Of a stretch of 64,000 bases of DNA, positions 1 to 7,847 are shown one piece after another. The notes beneath the pieces are model-generated. The model was not told where the DNA came from and did not search any database. It saw only the letters and a program-made list of their open reading frames with translations. The stretch comes from an uncultured Oscillospiraceae bacterium (GTDB lineage Bacteria > Bacillota > Clostridia > Oscillospirales > Oscillospiraceae). The translations under genes and the position numbers were made by a program. Numbering within the stretch: the stretch's first letter is position 1; every line of letters starts with the position of its first letter. Location of the stretch: positions 56,947 through 120,946 of the forward strand of contig CANQJZ010000001.1 of assembly GCA_947624385.1 (NCBI GenBank). The letters are read 5' to 3'.

Positions 1-218
1 TCACCGGTGCCGGTCATACTCTCGTTGGCCCCGCGGGTCCGTTCCCGGAAGGCCCCGGTCCGCACCGGCATGTATGGCAGCATATCCTCCGCCGCCATCT
101 CGTGCAGCGCGTCGTAGGCCCTTTCCAGCCGGTCTGACAGCTCGGTCCCGTCGAAGGCCACCCGAACGGTGCCGTTTTCCGTTCCAAAGCTCTTGACCCT
201 GAACCGCACAGCGCTCAC
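1..218 (-). CDS. Phage minor capsid protein, partial (N-terminal 72 residues)
   Basis: This reading frame runs off the left edge of the window, so only the N-terminus is seen. A GTG start overlaps the stop of the upstream gene as GTGA, the same coupling seen at other junctions in this module. The visible part (MSAVRFRVKSFGTENGTVRV then a helical stretch ending in MPVRTGAFRERTRG) resembles the minor capsid / head-tail joining proteins that follow connector genes in Siphoviridae of Firmicutes; the 'PVRTGAFR' phrase is typical of that group. Family assignment is by position and this motif only. Confidence 0.6.
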   Translation of the reverse strand, partial: MSAVRFRVKSFGTENGTVRVAFDGTELSDRLERAYDALHEMAAEDMLPYMPVRTGAFRERTRGANESMTGTG

Positions 219-658
219 CGCCCCACGATCTCAAAGTGGGGCAGCGCCCCGTACCGGTGTACGCTCCGCACGGCCCAGACCCCGTCCCGCTCCCGGCACA
301 GGTGCTCGTAAAAGCCCTCCGGCCACCGGTTGTCGGCCACGGGCTCGTCCTCCGGCCACGCACCGGGAACAAAGAAGTCGAAGTCCTCTCCTTGGGCGAA
401 CGTGACATACAGCTCCGGCTCGTCCGCCTTCTGCCACACCTTTGGCGGCAGCCAGATCTTGCCTTTCACGGTCAGCGCGCCATCCAGAGGCACATAGGGG
501 ATGAGGGCCACGGTCTCGCCGGTCTGCTTCCAGCCGTACCCGGCGGCGGCCTGTACCCTCTCCACGCTCAGCTGCACCCCCTCGATCACGGTGGGGTACC
601 ACACGTCCCCCTCCTGCCCCTTCTTCCGGTTAAAAATCGTTATCGTGTCGTTATAAAT
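215..658 (-). CDS. Phage head-tail connector/minor capsid protein, DUF6751-like
   Basis: About 147 residues beginning IYNDTITIFNRKKG and containing the WYPTVIEGVQ phrase; this N-terminus matches the DUF6751-type phage proteins found between the gp6-like connector and the minor capsid protein. No ATG, GTG or TTG lies in frame near the ribosome site. An AAGGAAG sequence stands 7-8 bases before an in-frame ATT, so I place the start there; an upstream in-frame start would have to lie inside a hairpin repeat. It overlaps the next gene by GTGA. The repeat at 677-723 sits directly in front of it and may have displaced an original start. Confidence 0.6.
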   Translation of the reverse strand: MYNDTITIFNRKKGQEGDVWYPTVIEGVQLSVERVQAAAGYGWKQTGETVALIPYVPLDGALTVKGKIWLPPKVWQKADEPELYVTFAQGEDFDFFVPGAWPEDEPVADNRWPEGFYEHLCRERDGVWAVRSVHRYGALPHFEIVGR

Positions 659-676
659 AAAATCACTTCCTTTTTC

Positions 677-723
677 GCCTCCCCTGTGTAAGGGGAGGTG
701 GCGCGCAGCGCCGGAGGGGTTGT
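677..723. repeat. Short dispersed hairpin repeat, family A
   Basis: Two adjacent hairpins: CTCCCC-TGTGTA-GGGGAG, then a GGCGCGCAGCGCC palindrome, ending GGAGGGGTTGT. The same architecture recurs at about ten other intergenic places in this window. Here it sits in a cistron junction of an otherwise overlapping phage operon. Confidence 0.85.
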
Positions 724-732
724 CCCGCTCCC

Positions 733-1170
733 TCACGGCGCCACCGGGTACAACCCCATATACAAGAGGTTGACCCCGTTGGCGTCCCGCACCCCGGCCA
801 GATACCGCTCCACCGTTTCCCGGCAGCGCGCCTCTCTGTCCTGGGCCGATACCGCCGGCGCGGCGAAGCTGACGGACTCGCTTCCGGCGGTGACGGCTGT
901 CACCACCCGGCCCGTCACGGTCCCGTCGTCGCGGCTGACGAGGCTCTCGGCCTGGTCCGCCTGCCACAGCAGATGCACCAGCGCGGCCTCGCACCGCTCC
1001 ACGGCCTCTCTGTCCTGCTCGTTCACCGGCGGGGCCGCTTCCAGCTTCCGCAGCCCGTCCAGCCCGGTGGTGGCCCTGTCCATGACCCGGCGGGCCTCCC
1101 ACCGGAGCCGGTCAAAGGCGCTCTCGTCCGGCCCGTCCGGATAGAGCGCCGCGTACCGGGCGTAGTCCAT
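733..1170 (-). CDS. Phage gp6-like head-tail connector protein
   Basis: 145 residues, MDYARYAALYPDGPDESAFDRL..., entirely helical with a short C-terminal tail. Length, helical content and position right after the major capsid gene match the gp6-like head-tail connector family, which forms the ring joining the portal to the neck. The start ATG overlaps the capsid stop as ATGA. The longer ORF beginning at 1239 would overlap the capsid gene and is not needed. The gene is followed by a hairpin repeat rather than by the tight junction seen elsewhere in the module. Confidence 0.7.
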   Translation of the reverse strand: MDYARYAALYPDGPDESAFDRLRWEARRVMDRATTGLDGLRKLEAAPPVNEQDREAVERCEAALVHLLWQADQAESLVSRDDGTVTGRVVTAVTAGSESVSFAAPAVSAQDREARCRETVERYLAGVRDANGVNLLYMGLYPVAP

Positions 1171-2039
1171 CAGTCCCCCGCCCCGATGGTGGCGACCACG
1201 ATGCCGTCCAGCTTCTCGGCCAGCAGCTGCATGCCGCACACCACCGTATCCGCGGCGGTCATGTTGGTGTAGTCGGCCTCTTCATGGATGCCCACATAGC
1301 CCGTCTCGTCGCTGGTGAAGGCGAAGGCCTCGTTCAGGTCCGCGCCGTTGACGGGGATGTAATAGAGCACCAGGTTGTCCTTGGCGGTGGCGTAGATCTT
1401 CCCCTTGGGCACGCTGGCATTGAGGATGACGGTGCCCAGACCCATGAAGTTCTCCACGTAGCTCAGCCCGAAGGCGGTCTGCATGCTGACGGGGGTAGTC
1501 GCCAGGTAGTCGGCCACGTCCAGCGGGTTCATGAAGTAAGCGCAGGCCACGCCGTCGTCGTCGAACAGCACCTGCAGCTGGCCCCACGCCTGGGCGATGG
1601 CCTCCTGGAACGTGGCGCCCTTGGCCGTACCGGTGCCGGTGGCCAGGAAGTCGAAGAAGTCCTTGCGCAGACTCTTCTGCACGTCCCGGAGCATCTCGTC
1701 GGTAATCATGTCCACGGCCTGGTCGTAGCCCCGGTCGATGATGGCCTCGGCGCTGGTGGCCTTGCGCCACTTCTTCAGGGTGATCTCCTTGACGGCCACG
1801 GCCTGTGTCTCGTACTTGCTCAGGGGGATAGCCTCGCCCTCGGCCACCACGCCGCTTGCCAGCGTGCCGGATGCCTTATAGGTTTTCAGCACCGCCCCCG
1901 CCTGCTTGGGGATCTTCCGCGTCACGCCCATAGCCTCCATGAGCTTGGTGACAGAGCCGGAGAACGCGCTCACGAACTCGATCTCCCGCACCCGCGCCAG
2001 GGCGTCTTTTGTGATGATGTTTTCTTCTGCCATTTTCAT
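1170..2039 (-). CDS. Phage major capsid protein
   Basis: 289 residues that build the head shell. The start region MKMAEENIITKDALARVREIEFV leads to a long N-terminal helix, then the SGVVAEGEAIPLSKYE E-loop-like segment and a central helix (DRGYDQAVDMITDEMLRDVQKSL), an order typical of HK97-fold capsids of Firmicute phages. It follows the scaffold gene with an ATGA overlap and precedes the connector with another. The ribosome site is AAGGAG. I see no protease gene in this window, so processing of the N-terminus cannot be judged. Confidence 0.85.
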   Translation of the reverse strand: MKMAEENIITKDALARVREIEFVSAFSGSVTKLMEAMGVTRKIPKQAGAVLKTYKASGTLASGVVAEGEAIPLSKYETQAVAVKEITLKKWRKATSAEAIIDRGYDQAVDMITDEMLRDVQKSLRKDFFDFLATGTGTAKGATFQEAIAQAWGQLQVLFDDDGVACAYFMNPLDVADYLATTPVSMQTAFGLSYVENFMGLGTVILNASVPKGKIYATAKDNLVLYYIPVNGADLNEAFAFTSDETGYVGIHEEADYTNMTAADTVVCGMQLLAEKLDGIVVATIGAGD

Positions 2040-2599
2040 TCTCCTTTAAAAATTTCGATGTTTTCCGCGATGGCTCTCCGCCGTGCGGCCCGGTCGGGGA
2101 TAGCCATGATCTTTTCCCGGGTCATGCCCGTCGCGCCGGACCCGCCGTCGGACATCGGCTGGGTGAACCGGGCCATGCCGGCCCGCATCTCGTCCAGCTT
2201 CTCGTCCACGAAGGCGGACCCATCCTTTTCCCGTATGGCCTCCATGAGCGCTTCCAGCCCCTGGATACGCCCGCTCTCCAGCGTCAGGCCCGCCGCCCGG
2301 ACCTGTCCGGCCACGTCCCGCCTTGCCGCCTCGGAGGTAAACCTGTACCCCGCCAGCGCCGTTTTTAAGGCGTCGTCGAAGTCCCGCTGGGCGAGATGAG
2401 CGTCAAAGGCGCTTTGCGCGTCCCGCAGCGCCCCGTCGGCCGCCTCGGCCCGGGCCTTCCACTGGTCCCGCGCCGCTTCCAGCTTGGCCACCTCCTTGAC
2501 GGTTTTGTAATTTTCCCGGAATCTGGCCTGGAACGCCCCGGCCTTCTCCGCCGGTATCTCCACGCCGAACTCCTTCAGGATGCTCTCGATGTTCTGCAT
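2036..2599 (-). CDS. Phage scaffold protein (GP20-like)
   Basis: 187 residues, strongly coiled-coil in residues 30-85 (KTVKEVAKLEAARDQWKARA...), acidic in the middle, with a basic C-terminal hook (DRAARRRAIAENIEIFKGE). This is the profile of the phage minor structural GP20/scaffold family, which guides capsid assembly and leaves the head. It lies just before the capsid gene and overlaps it by ATGA, the normal scaffold-capsid order. A bidirectional terminator lies upstream at 2683-2717, so this gene may need its own promoter or antitermination. Confidence 0.8.
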   Translation of the reverse strand: MQNIESILKEFGVEIPAEKAGAFQARFRENYKTVKEVAKLEAARDQWKARAEAADGALRDAQSAFDAHLAQRDFDDALKTALAGYRFTSEAARRDVAGQVRAAGLTLESGRIQGLEALMEAIREKDGSAFVDEKLDEMRAGMARFTQPMSDGGSGATGMTREKIMAIPDRAARRRAIAENIEIFKGE

Positions 2600-2682
2600 G
2601 TCTTATCCTCCCACATGATTTTTATACCGCGCTGTCCACGGTCCGGACTCCGGGCGATATACCGCGCCCGCCGGTGGGTATG

Positions 2683-2717
2683 AAAAAAGCACCGCACCTC
2701 CTCGGTGCCGTGCTTTT
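2683..2717. terminator. Bidirectional intrinsic terminator inside the phage late module
   Basis: A nearly perfect 12-bp stem (AAGCACGGCACC paired with GGTGCGGTGCTT, one mismatch) is flanked by A6 and T4 tracts. It separates the small partner gene from the scaffold gene, so late transcription is either stopped or antiterminated here. Confidence 0.75.
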
Positions 2718-2744
2718 AACATCTGATATGTGATTATTCTGGTT

Positions 2745-2933
2745 TTATTCCAGCGGGTCGCTGGTCAGCCAGCCATCGTGTTCTTTCATTTCCCTTTTGG
2801 TGATGATGGGAACGATGGCACGATATTCCTTTTTGATCTGCTCGATCTCTTCCTGCGACTTCCCTTTCACGGCCTGGAAGAAAACGGTCCGAGCCTGTGG
2901 ATAAGTCATTGTTTCGCTGAATAAACTGCTCAT
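2745..2933 (-). CDS. Small acidic phage protein, candidate partner/immunity protein of the upstream HxH protein
   Basis: 62 residues, MSSLFSETMTYPQARTVFFQ..., with a helical middle (KGKSQEEIEQIKKEYRAIVP) and a short acidic C-terminus. It has a clear AGGAGG site and its ATG overlaps the upstream stop as ATGA, so the two are translationally coupled. A terminator follows it. Function is not recognised. A small protein coupled directly behind a toxin-like domain suggests an immunity or chaperone role, but this is inference from arrangement. Confidence 0.5.
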   Translation of the reverse strand: MSSLFSETMTYPQARTVFFQAVKGKSQEEIEQIKKEYRAIVPIITKREMKEHDGWLTSDPLE

Positions 2934-3472
2934 AGCTTTCCTCCTTCCAAATGCCACTTGAAATGGCGCGCTATTCTGAACGCCTGTTCTCTGATGGACA
3001 TGTAGTTCAACTCTCTTATGCTCCACGAAAAGCTCTCCGGCCTGGTGAGCATATCGTCGTCTACCTCTGGCCGGAGCCATCCCATGACTTCTTCAAACTC
3101 TTCTGCGGATGGCCGCTCTCCGTCTCCTATCCACGCCGAATAAACATCCCTGTTTCTCGTGACCACAGACACCCGCTCGATATTGTCGCCGGTCAGGAGC
3201 TTGAGATCGTCCGCGGACAAAGGCGTTACGTTCGTATGCGCATGATACAGGCAAAGTCCCGGAGCGCTCAAAATATTTTTCGGTATTTGCACGCCGTTCG
3301 GCTTGCCGCTTGTAAAAACCTCTGTGAATCTTCCGCCGGTCCGGCCCTGACCATACTCGACTTCTCCCGCAATGGCCCGCCGATGCAGATCGTCTAAGGC
3401 GGCTCGTTCCTCCTGGCCGATCGTCAGCGGTTCAAAGTCCTTGAAGTCATCTTTGTATCTCTCTGGGATCAC
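2930..3472 (-). CDS. HxH-domain protein in the head-gene position, toxin-like C-terminus
   Basis: About 180 residues from a GTG start preceded by GGAAGG. The frame stays open upstream into the portal gene, but that part has no ribosome site and is read as portal in another frame. The core contains LCLYHAHTNVTPLSADDLKLL followed by a beta-rich stretch (ERVSVVTRNRDVYSAWIG). An HxHxxxxxxSxxDL pattern of this kind occurs in the C-terminal effector or JAB-like domains of phage head morphogenesis (Mu F-type) proteins. Here the large head-morphogenesis part is missing, leaving the domain alone between portal and scaffold. Either a truncated minor head protein or a free-standing effector. Confidence 0.55.
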   Translation of the reverse strand: MIPERYKDDFKDFEPLTIGQEERAALDDLHRRAIAGEVEYGQGRTGGRFTEVFTSGKPNGVQIPKNILSAPGLCLYHAHTNVTPLSADDLKLLTGDNIERVSVVTRNRDVYSAWIGDGERPSAEEFEEVMGWLRPEVDDDMLTRPESFSWSIRELNYMSIREQAFRIARHFKWHLEGGKL

Positions 3473-3506
3473 CGGCTCGTTTCCTTCCTGTCTAGCATAT
3501 CCCTCT

Positions 3507-4904
3507 CTATTTTGTATTATACTCTTTTCCGCGCTTTTTGCAAGCTCCCCCTTCTCCCACCAACATCTTTGCCTCGTCCTCGGTATATCCCTCGAAATTG
3601 ACGAGATAGGCCCACGCGGGAAACACGCCCTCGCGCACATACCCCCAATACCGGTTCCTGTCCTCTTCCCGGCTATAGGTGATATCCCCGAAGTCGCAGA
3701 CCGCCTCCCACTGGCCCACCGGCGTCACGTCGTACAGGTCCGCCCACTTGTCCAGCGCGTACAGCAGCCCATTCATCGCGCTTTCCAGCTTATCGCGCAC
3801 GTCCTTGACCCGCTGGATGGTCCGCCGGTCGTCCGACTCCACCTGTGTTGCCGTGACCAGGCCGGCGCGCTCGTTGAACACGAAATAGCCGTTGGAGAAC
3901 CCGCACTTGAACCCGATCTGGCCCAGCAGCGCGTTCACGCCCACCAACCGCTCGGTGGTATTGATTTGCGGGTCGATCTCCTGATAATACTCGTCCGGCC
4001 CGAACCCGCTGACCTTCCGGGCCTGGCGGGGCAGCTTCACGCTGTCCGACCCGCCGAACCCGGTCCTGCTCCCCGGCACGTCCAGGAGCCTATCGTCGAT
4101 GAGGGCGATCCGGGCGCTGTCGTATATCTCTCCGGTCATGCGGCTGTACGCCACGTCCAGGTCCTTCAGCTCCTCCAGCGCGTCGGCGAACACAGGCGTA
4201 CCCAGCGCGCCGCCGTCCACGTTGTTGACCCCGGGCATACGCAGCACGGCGAACAGCGGCCTTTCCAGTCCCTGTACCGCCACGTCCCTGGCCAATCCCG
4301 CCCAAGGCGTGGCCTCGATGGGCACGGCCCTGCTCATGTCCTGCCGGCTGTGGCCCACGAAGCACCGGTTGCCGATCTCATAGACCCCGCCGTCGGTGAA
4401 CCGGTGGTATTCCAGCCGGGTGTACCACCGCTCAGTCTCGGCCTCATAGGCCCGGCTGACGAACACCGCCCCCACGATCTCGTCGTCCCGCACGTCCACG
4501 GCCACGAACTGCTCCGGCGTCAGCGCCTCCACGCCCTGGCCGTTGGGCTTTAAGATGACGGTGCCCCAGGCGCAGCCCTTCTCGGTCCACTCCCGCAGCC
4601 GGGGATAGAACCCGTCCACCTGGCTTTGCAGCCACGCGGCCCGTTGACTGCCGCCGCCCACGGTGATCTTGGTGCCCAGCATCGCCAGCCTGGCCGTCTC
4701 CGAGCACACAGTCCTGGCGAAGTTCACGGTCCGGATACCCTCGTCGGCGTCCGCCCAGTCCGGGTGCCCGCCGTAAATATCCGCGCACCGCCGGAGAAAC
4801 GCGTCCATCCCGGCCGACGCGGCCGGCCTGACGCCGAACGTCTCTGTCGCCTTGCTCCCCATGCGCATATCAAACCACTCCTTTACTCTGGCAAATAATC
4901 TCAC
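3507..4904 (-). CDS. Phage portal protein (SPP1 Gp6-like)
   Basis: 465 residues, normal length for a portal, the dodecameric gate through which DNA is packaged. The start is GTG with an AGGAGG site 8 bases upstream. N-terminal MRLFARVKEWFDMRMGSK and the middle VKLPRQARKVSGFGPDEYYQEIDPQ, then a long helical crown (ESDDRRTIQRVKDVRDKLESAMNGLLYAL), follow the order of A118/SPP1-type portals. It lies after terL, separated only by the cargo cassette. The 21-bp sequence just before its ribosome site is a copy of the 3' end of terL (see findings). Confidence 0.85.
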   Translation of the reverse strand: MRLFARVKEWFDMRMGSKATETFGVRPAASAGMDAFLRRCADIYGGHPDWADADEGIRTVNFARTVCSETARLAMLGTKITVGGGSQRAAWLQSQVDGFYPRLREWTEKGCAWGTVILKPNGQGVEALTPEQFVAVDVRDDEIVGAVFVSRAYEAETERWYTRLEYHRFTDGGVYEIGNRCFVGHSRQDMSRAVPIEATPWAGLARDVAVQGLERPLFAVLRMPGVNNVDGGALGTPVFADALEELKDLDVAYSRMTGEIYDSARIALIDDRLLDVPGSRTGFGGSDSVKLPRQARKVSGFGPDEYYQEIDPQINTTERLVGVNALLGQIGFKCGFSNGYFVFNERAGLVTATQVESDDRRTIQRVKDVRDKLESAMNGLLYALDKWADLYDVTPVGQWEAVCDFGDITYSREEDRNRYWGYVREGVFPAWAYLVNFEGYTEDEAKMLVGEGGACKKRGKEYNTK

Positions 4905-4921
4905 TGTTTTTTCCTCCTGAC

Positions 4922-4942
4922 CTCACGCGCTGGTCCCGCGTC
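4922..4942. repeat. 21-bp direct repeat, left copy (duplicate of the terL 3' end)
   Basis: CTCACGCGCTGGTCCCGCGTC is identical to bases 5673-5693, where it encodes the RRGTSA-stop end of terL. The two copies bracket the secreted cargo gene and its terminator. Confidence 0.9.
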
Positions 4943-4951
4943 AAGGTATGA

Positions 4952-4984
4952 CAAAGCCGCTGGCCAACCGGCCAACGGCTTTGC
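4952..4984 (-). terminator. Terminator of the cargo gene
   Basis: On the minus strand CAAAGCCGTTGGCC-GGTT-GGCCAGCGGCTTTG forms a long stem with one mismatch just after the cargo gene. A private terminator fits an independently expressed moron. Confidence 0.65.
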
Positions 4985-5010
4985 ATTTCCTATTTTTATT
5001 AATCTTTCCT

Positions 5011-5601
5011 TTATTTTTCAACCACATGGATACAATCCAGAATCTGCGAAACGGCATCAGCGTATTCTTCCTCGTCTACCCTGCCCCATTCACCAAAAAC
5101 GAAGTCATAAACGCACCCGCTCGTCAGAAAGAAGTAGTGATCCACGATGTGCGTTCCATCATCGACCGCGTTTTTTACCTCCAGCTTTACCAGCAGCGCG
5201 ACCCTGCCGTCGATCTCGCACAGTGCCCGCTGTTTGTCTACCGGGTCCCCCTGTATGAGGCTCTCTGCAAAGTTATCCAGCGTGTACACCGTGTCCACAT
5301 CATCCAGGGACAAAAGATCAAAGCTTTGCATTTCCAGCTTATATGCCTGGACGGAAAGCATATGGGCTCTATACCCGTCGCTTAATTCCTTGCTGTACCA
5401 ATAAAGCGCATCTGAGACCGGCATATCGCGCAGATCGTGTGCTTCGCTGACGGTCCAGTCCTCCGGAACGGCATAGGTTAATTCCCACCAGGAATCCTCC
5501 ACGTATCCGTCGGGGAGGTCGTCTCCACCAGCAGCCGCCGTGCAAGGCAGCAGCGCAGCCAGGGCAACGCCGATTAGCAAAACGGAAATAATTCGTTTCA
5601 T
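5011..5601 (-). CDS. Secreted protein carried as a moron between terL and portal
   Basis: 196 residues with a clean N-terminal signal peptide (MKRIISVLLIGVALAALLPCTAAAGG). The mature part, about 170 residues, is acidic and mixed alpha/beta (DSWWELTYAVPEDWTVSEAHD..., ending DFVFGEWGRVDEEEYADAVSQILDCIHVVEK). The pattern resembles small secreted 'PsbP-like' fold proteins of gut Firmicutes, but I do not recognise a named family. Structural phage genes have no need for a secreted protein; with its own terminator and flanking 21-bp repeats it looks like a host-altering cargo gene. Its upstream 70 bases contain no obvious strong promoter. Confidence 0.65.
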   Translation of the reverse strand: MKRIISVLLIGVALAALLPCTAAAGGDDLPDGYVEDSWWELTYAVPEDWTVSEAHDLRDMPVSDALYWYSKELSDGYRAHMLSVQAYKLEMQSFDLLSLDDVDTVYTLDNFAESLIQGDPVDKQRALCEIDGRVALLVKLEVKNAVDDGTHIVDHYFFLTSGCVYDFVFGEWGRVDEEEYADAVSQILDCIHVVEK

Positions 5602-5672
5602 CTTTCACACCCCCAGCCGATAATAGCACAACCGGCCAAGCGTGACAAGGCGAAATGTCGGGCGGCCGACCG

Positions 5673-5693
5673 CTCACGCGCTGGTCCCGCGTC
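5673..5693. repeat. 21-bp direct repeat, right copy (native terL 3' end)
   Basis: Identical to 4922-4942. This copy encodes the last residues and stop codon of terL and marks one border of the inserted cargo cassette. Confidence 0.9.
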
Positions 5694-6912
5694 GGCTGAA
5701 CAGCCCCTCGTACGCGTACCGCAGCGCCGATATGGCGTGATCGTCCTTATCCGGGTAACCGCTTATGATATTCCCGGTCCTGTCCCGCTGGTACTCATAG
5801 CTGACGATCTCCCGGTGTGCCCCCGGCGTACGCAGCGGGTCTACCACGATGGTCCGGCCCTGGAGCCACTTGAACCCGTAATCCACGCTGCCCGGACCCT
5901 TGACCGCCCCGCGGGCCGGCAGGCCCATAGCCCTGTAATCGGCGATACTCTTGGGCTCTGCGCTGTCGCAGGTGATGGGGTAGTCCATGTACCCCTTATC
6001 CCGTATCCACGCCCCCGTCTTGGCGTTGGGCGTTCTATTGACGTACAGCTCGTCCAGCAAAAATATCTTCTCTCTGGCCCTGTCATAGGCCGTGCGCAGG
6101 AACGCGAACTTGTCCGGGAACCACCCCCAGTCCACGCCCTGAAATATCCTGTCGAACCCGTCTATCTCCTCGTCTTCTATCCGCCGGACCTCCACCCGCT
6201 CGAACACGTCCGCGCCTGTTCCGGTACACTCGCCCAGGTATATGTGCCGCCAGCCCCGCTCATCGGTATTTTTCTTGTGCTCGGCCTCGGCCAAAAACGC
6301 CTCGCCCAGCCATTCCCTTGGCACGTCCAGATAGGTGCTCCTGTGGCACAGCCGGTCGGGCCGGACGATCTGACTGTCCAGGTTGGCCCAGTTGTCCCGT
6401 GAAAGCGGCGGGTTATAGCTCTCGAAGTTCCAGAACATGGGCCCGCCCCGCATGGTGGACTGCAAGATCGTGTCGATCTCCGTCCGACCCGCGAACTGGT
6501 CCTTTTCCTCGAAGTGGGTGACGGCGATGTACCCGAACGGCGCCTTGATGCTCTTGAACTTGCCGGTGTCGTCCGCACCCCGGAACATGATCTTCTGTCC
6601 CGTTGGCTCATACACCAGCTCCATGGGCGACAGCCGCGCCGTCCACAGCCCGCCCATGCCAAGCTTTTCCACCGCCCACTGGTATTGGGCGAACACGCTT
6701 TCCCGCATGGTATTGGCCACCTTGCGCACCACCATCGCGTGGGTATCCGGGTGCTGGGTCAGTATGAGCGGCACCAGCAGGCTCACCGTGGAGCTTTTGA
6801 GGCTGCCCCGCCCTCCGGCCAGGTCATAGTGGGTGTGCCCATGCCGGAGCACATCTCCGGCCAGCTCCCGGAACGCCGGCCCGATGACCTCGCTCAGCCG
6901 TATTTCACTCAT
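5674..6912 (-). CDS. terL: Phage terminase large subunit
   Basis: 412 residues; the packaging motor ATPase-nuclease that docks on the portal. Walker A is AGGRGSLKSS at residues 32-41, followed by the adenine/coupling region, a Walker B-like IAVTHFEEKD segment, and the C-terminal nuclease with QGVDWGWFPDKFAF and the final DKDDHAISALRYAYE acidic motif. The order and length match the Terminase_3/SPP1-type large subunits. The ATG has a weak ribosome site. A pair of facing hairpin repeats (6940-7054) lies between it and terS, where phages usually have overlapping genes. Confidence 0.93.
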   Translation of the reverse strand: MSEIRLSEVIGPAFRELAGDVLRHGHTHYDLAGGRGSLKSSTVSLLVPLILTQHPDTHAMVVRKVANTMRESVFAQYQWAVEKLGMGGLWTARLSPMELVYEPTGQKIMFRGADDTGKFKSIKAPFGYIAVTHFEEKDQFAGRTEIDTILQSTMRGGPMFWNFESYNPPLSRDNWANLDSQIVRPDRLCHRSTYLDVPREWLGEAFLAEAEHKKNTDERGWRHIYLGECTGTGADVFERVEVRRIEDEEIDGFDRIFQGVDWGWFPDKFAFLRTAYDRAREKIFLLDELYVNRTPNAKTGAWIRDKGYMDYPITCDSAEPKSIADYRAMGLPARGAVKGPGSVDYGFKWLQGRTIVVDPLRTPGAHREIVSYEYQRDRTGNIISGYPDKDDHAISALRYAYEGLFSRRGTSA

Positions 6913-6939
6913 CTAATAAAATCCTCTTCCATATTGAAC

Positions 6940-7054
6940 GGCCCCCCTGTGTAAGGGGGGCTGTCACGCGTACGCGTGACTGGAGGGTTGTTGACAACCC
7001 CTCCGACCCGGCTGACGCCGGGCCACTTCCCCTTGCACAGGGGAGGCTTGCAAA
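6940..7054. repeat. Two facing copies of hairpin repeat A between terS and terL
   Basis: One copy reads CGGCCCCCCTGTGTAAGGGG followed by an ACGCGTACGCGT palindrome and GGAGGGTTGT. The second is its inverse (ACAACCCCTCC ... CAGGGGAGGC). Together they can fold into a large hairpin that would separate terS and terL messages. Confidence 0.85.
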
Positions 7055-7080
7055 ACGGATTGCTCCCTCGTGCTCCGACG

Positions 7081-7550
7081 TCACACATCAATGATGACCG
7101 TGACACCCTCGTCGTCCTCGTCCTGCTCCGGGCTTTTCTGCCACCGCAGCTTTTCCCGGTTGGTCAGCCAGAACTGCACGGCCTTCATATCCGGCGGCAC
7201 GTGCCTTTCCCGGTCCACCATTTCGATCACCTCCCGGTCCTCCCACTGGCCCGTATGCGGGTCCCGGACCCGTTTTTTCACCCGCATAGGCACCTTGACC
7301 GTCACGTTATAGCCCAGCGCCTTTTTATAAAGCGCGTTTTCTACCTGTTCCGTGGTGCCCTCGCCCCGGCCCCGGGCCACGGCCTGGGCCACGTCCTCGT
7401 GCGTCCCGATCCACCGGTTCAGCGTCCTGCGGGTCACACCCAGGTTTTTGGCCAGCTGCGTACTCGTGACGCCCTCTCTGGCCCAGGCCTCGATACGTTC
7501 CAGTCCCTCGTCCGTCAGCCACTGTTCATATTTCCTGCCGCCCGTGCCAT
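7081..7550 (-). CDS. terS: Phage terminase small subunit, 5' end frameshifted
   Basis: The protein recognises phage DNA for packaging. The frame carrying the helix-turn-helix (EGVTSTQLAKNLGVTRRTLNRW) and the typical C-terminus (DMKAVQFWLTNREKLRWQ) is open from 7081 to about 7549 but has no ATG/GTG/TTG before an internal GTG at 7437, which would cut off the first recognition helix. The proper start, ATG GCA CGG with AGGAGGTGAA before it at 7550, is in another frame and meets a stop after 11 codons. A two-base gain or one-base loss near 7538 restores MARGRKYEQWLTDEG.... Either a real lesion or an assembly error; the ORF caller's 118-residue version is probably incomplete. Confidence 0.7.
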
Positions 7551-7600
7551 TTCACCTCCTCGCGCCGCAGTATGACCCCCATTTTGCCGCTGGAAAGGAT

Positions 7601-7800
7601 CCGGCCCCCTCTGTCGTCGGAGCTCTCTGGGCTAGGTCGTGATTTGCCGCAAGCGGCAAACCCCGAATAGCCCGCGGCTCCTCCTCTCCCCACGCGGCAG
7701 GCGTGCCGCGTGGGGGCCCCGGCGTCAGCCGCTTCCATATCGCATGCCTCCCCTGTGTAAGGGGAGGTGGCGCGGCTCAAGCCGCGCCGGAAGGGTTGTC
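7601..7800. repeat. Composite repeat: family B (~130 bp) plus family A
   Basis: Family B begins CCCCCTCTGTCGTCGGAGCT and contains GGGCTAGG...GCCGCAAGCGGCAAACC...TAGCCCGCGGC, then a CCCCACGCGGCAGGCGTGCCGCGTGGGG hairpin. A family A unit follows at 7745-7800. The 7562-7847 interval holds nothing else that I can see. Confidence 0.8.
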
Positions 7801-7847
7801 ACGCCCCTCCGGCCTTCCCGCTTTTCGGTGATACCAAAATACCACAT

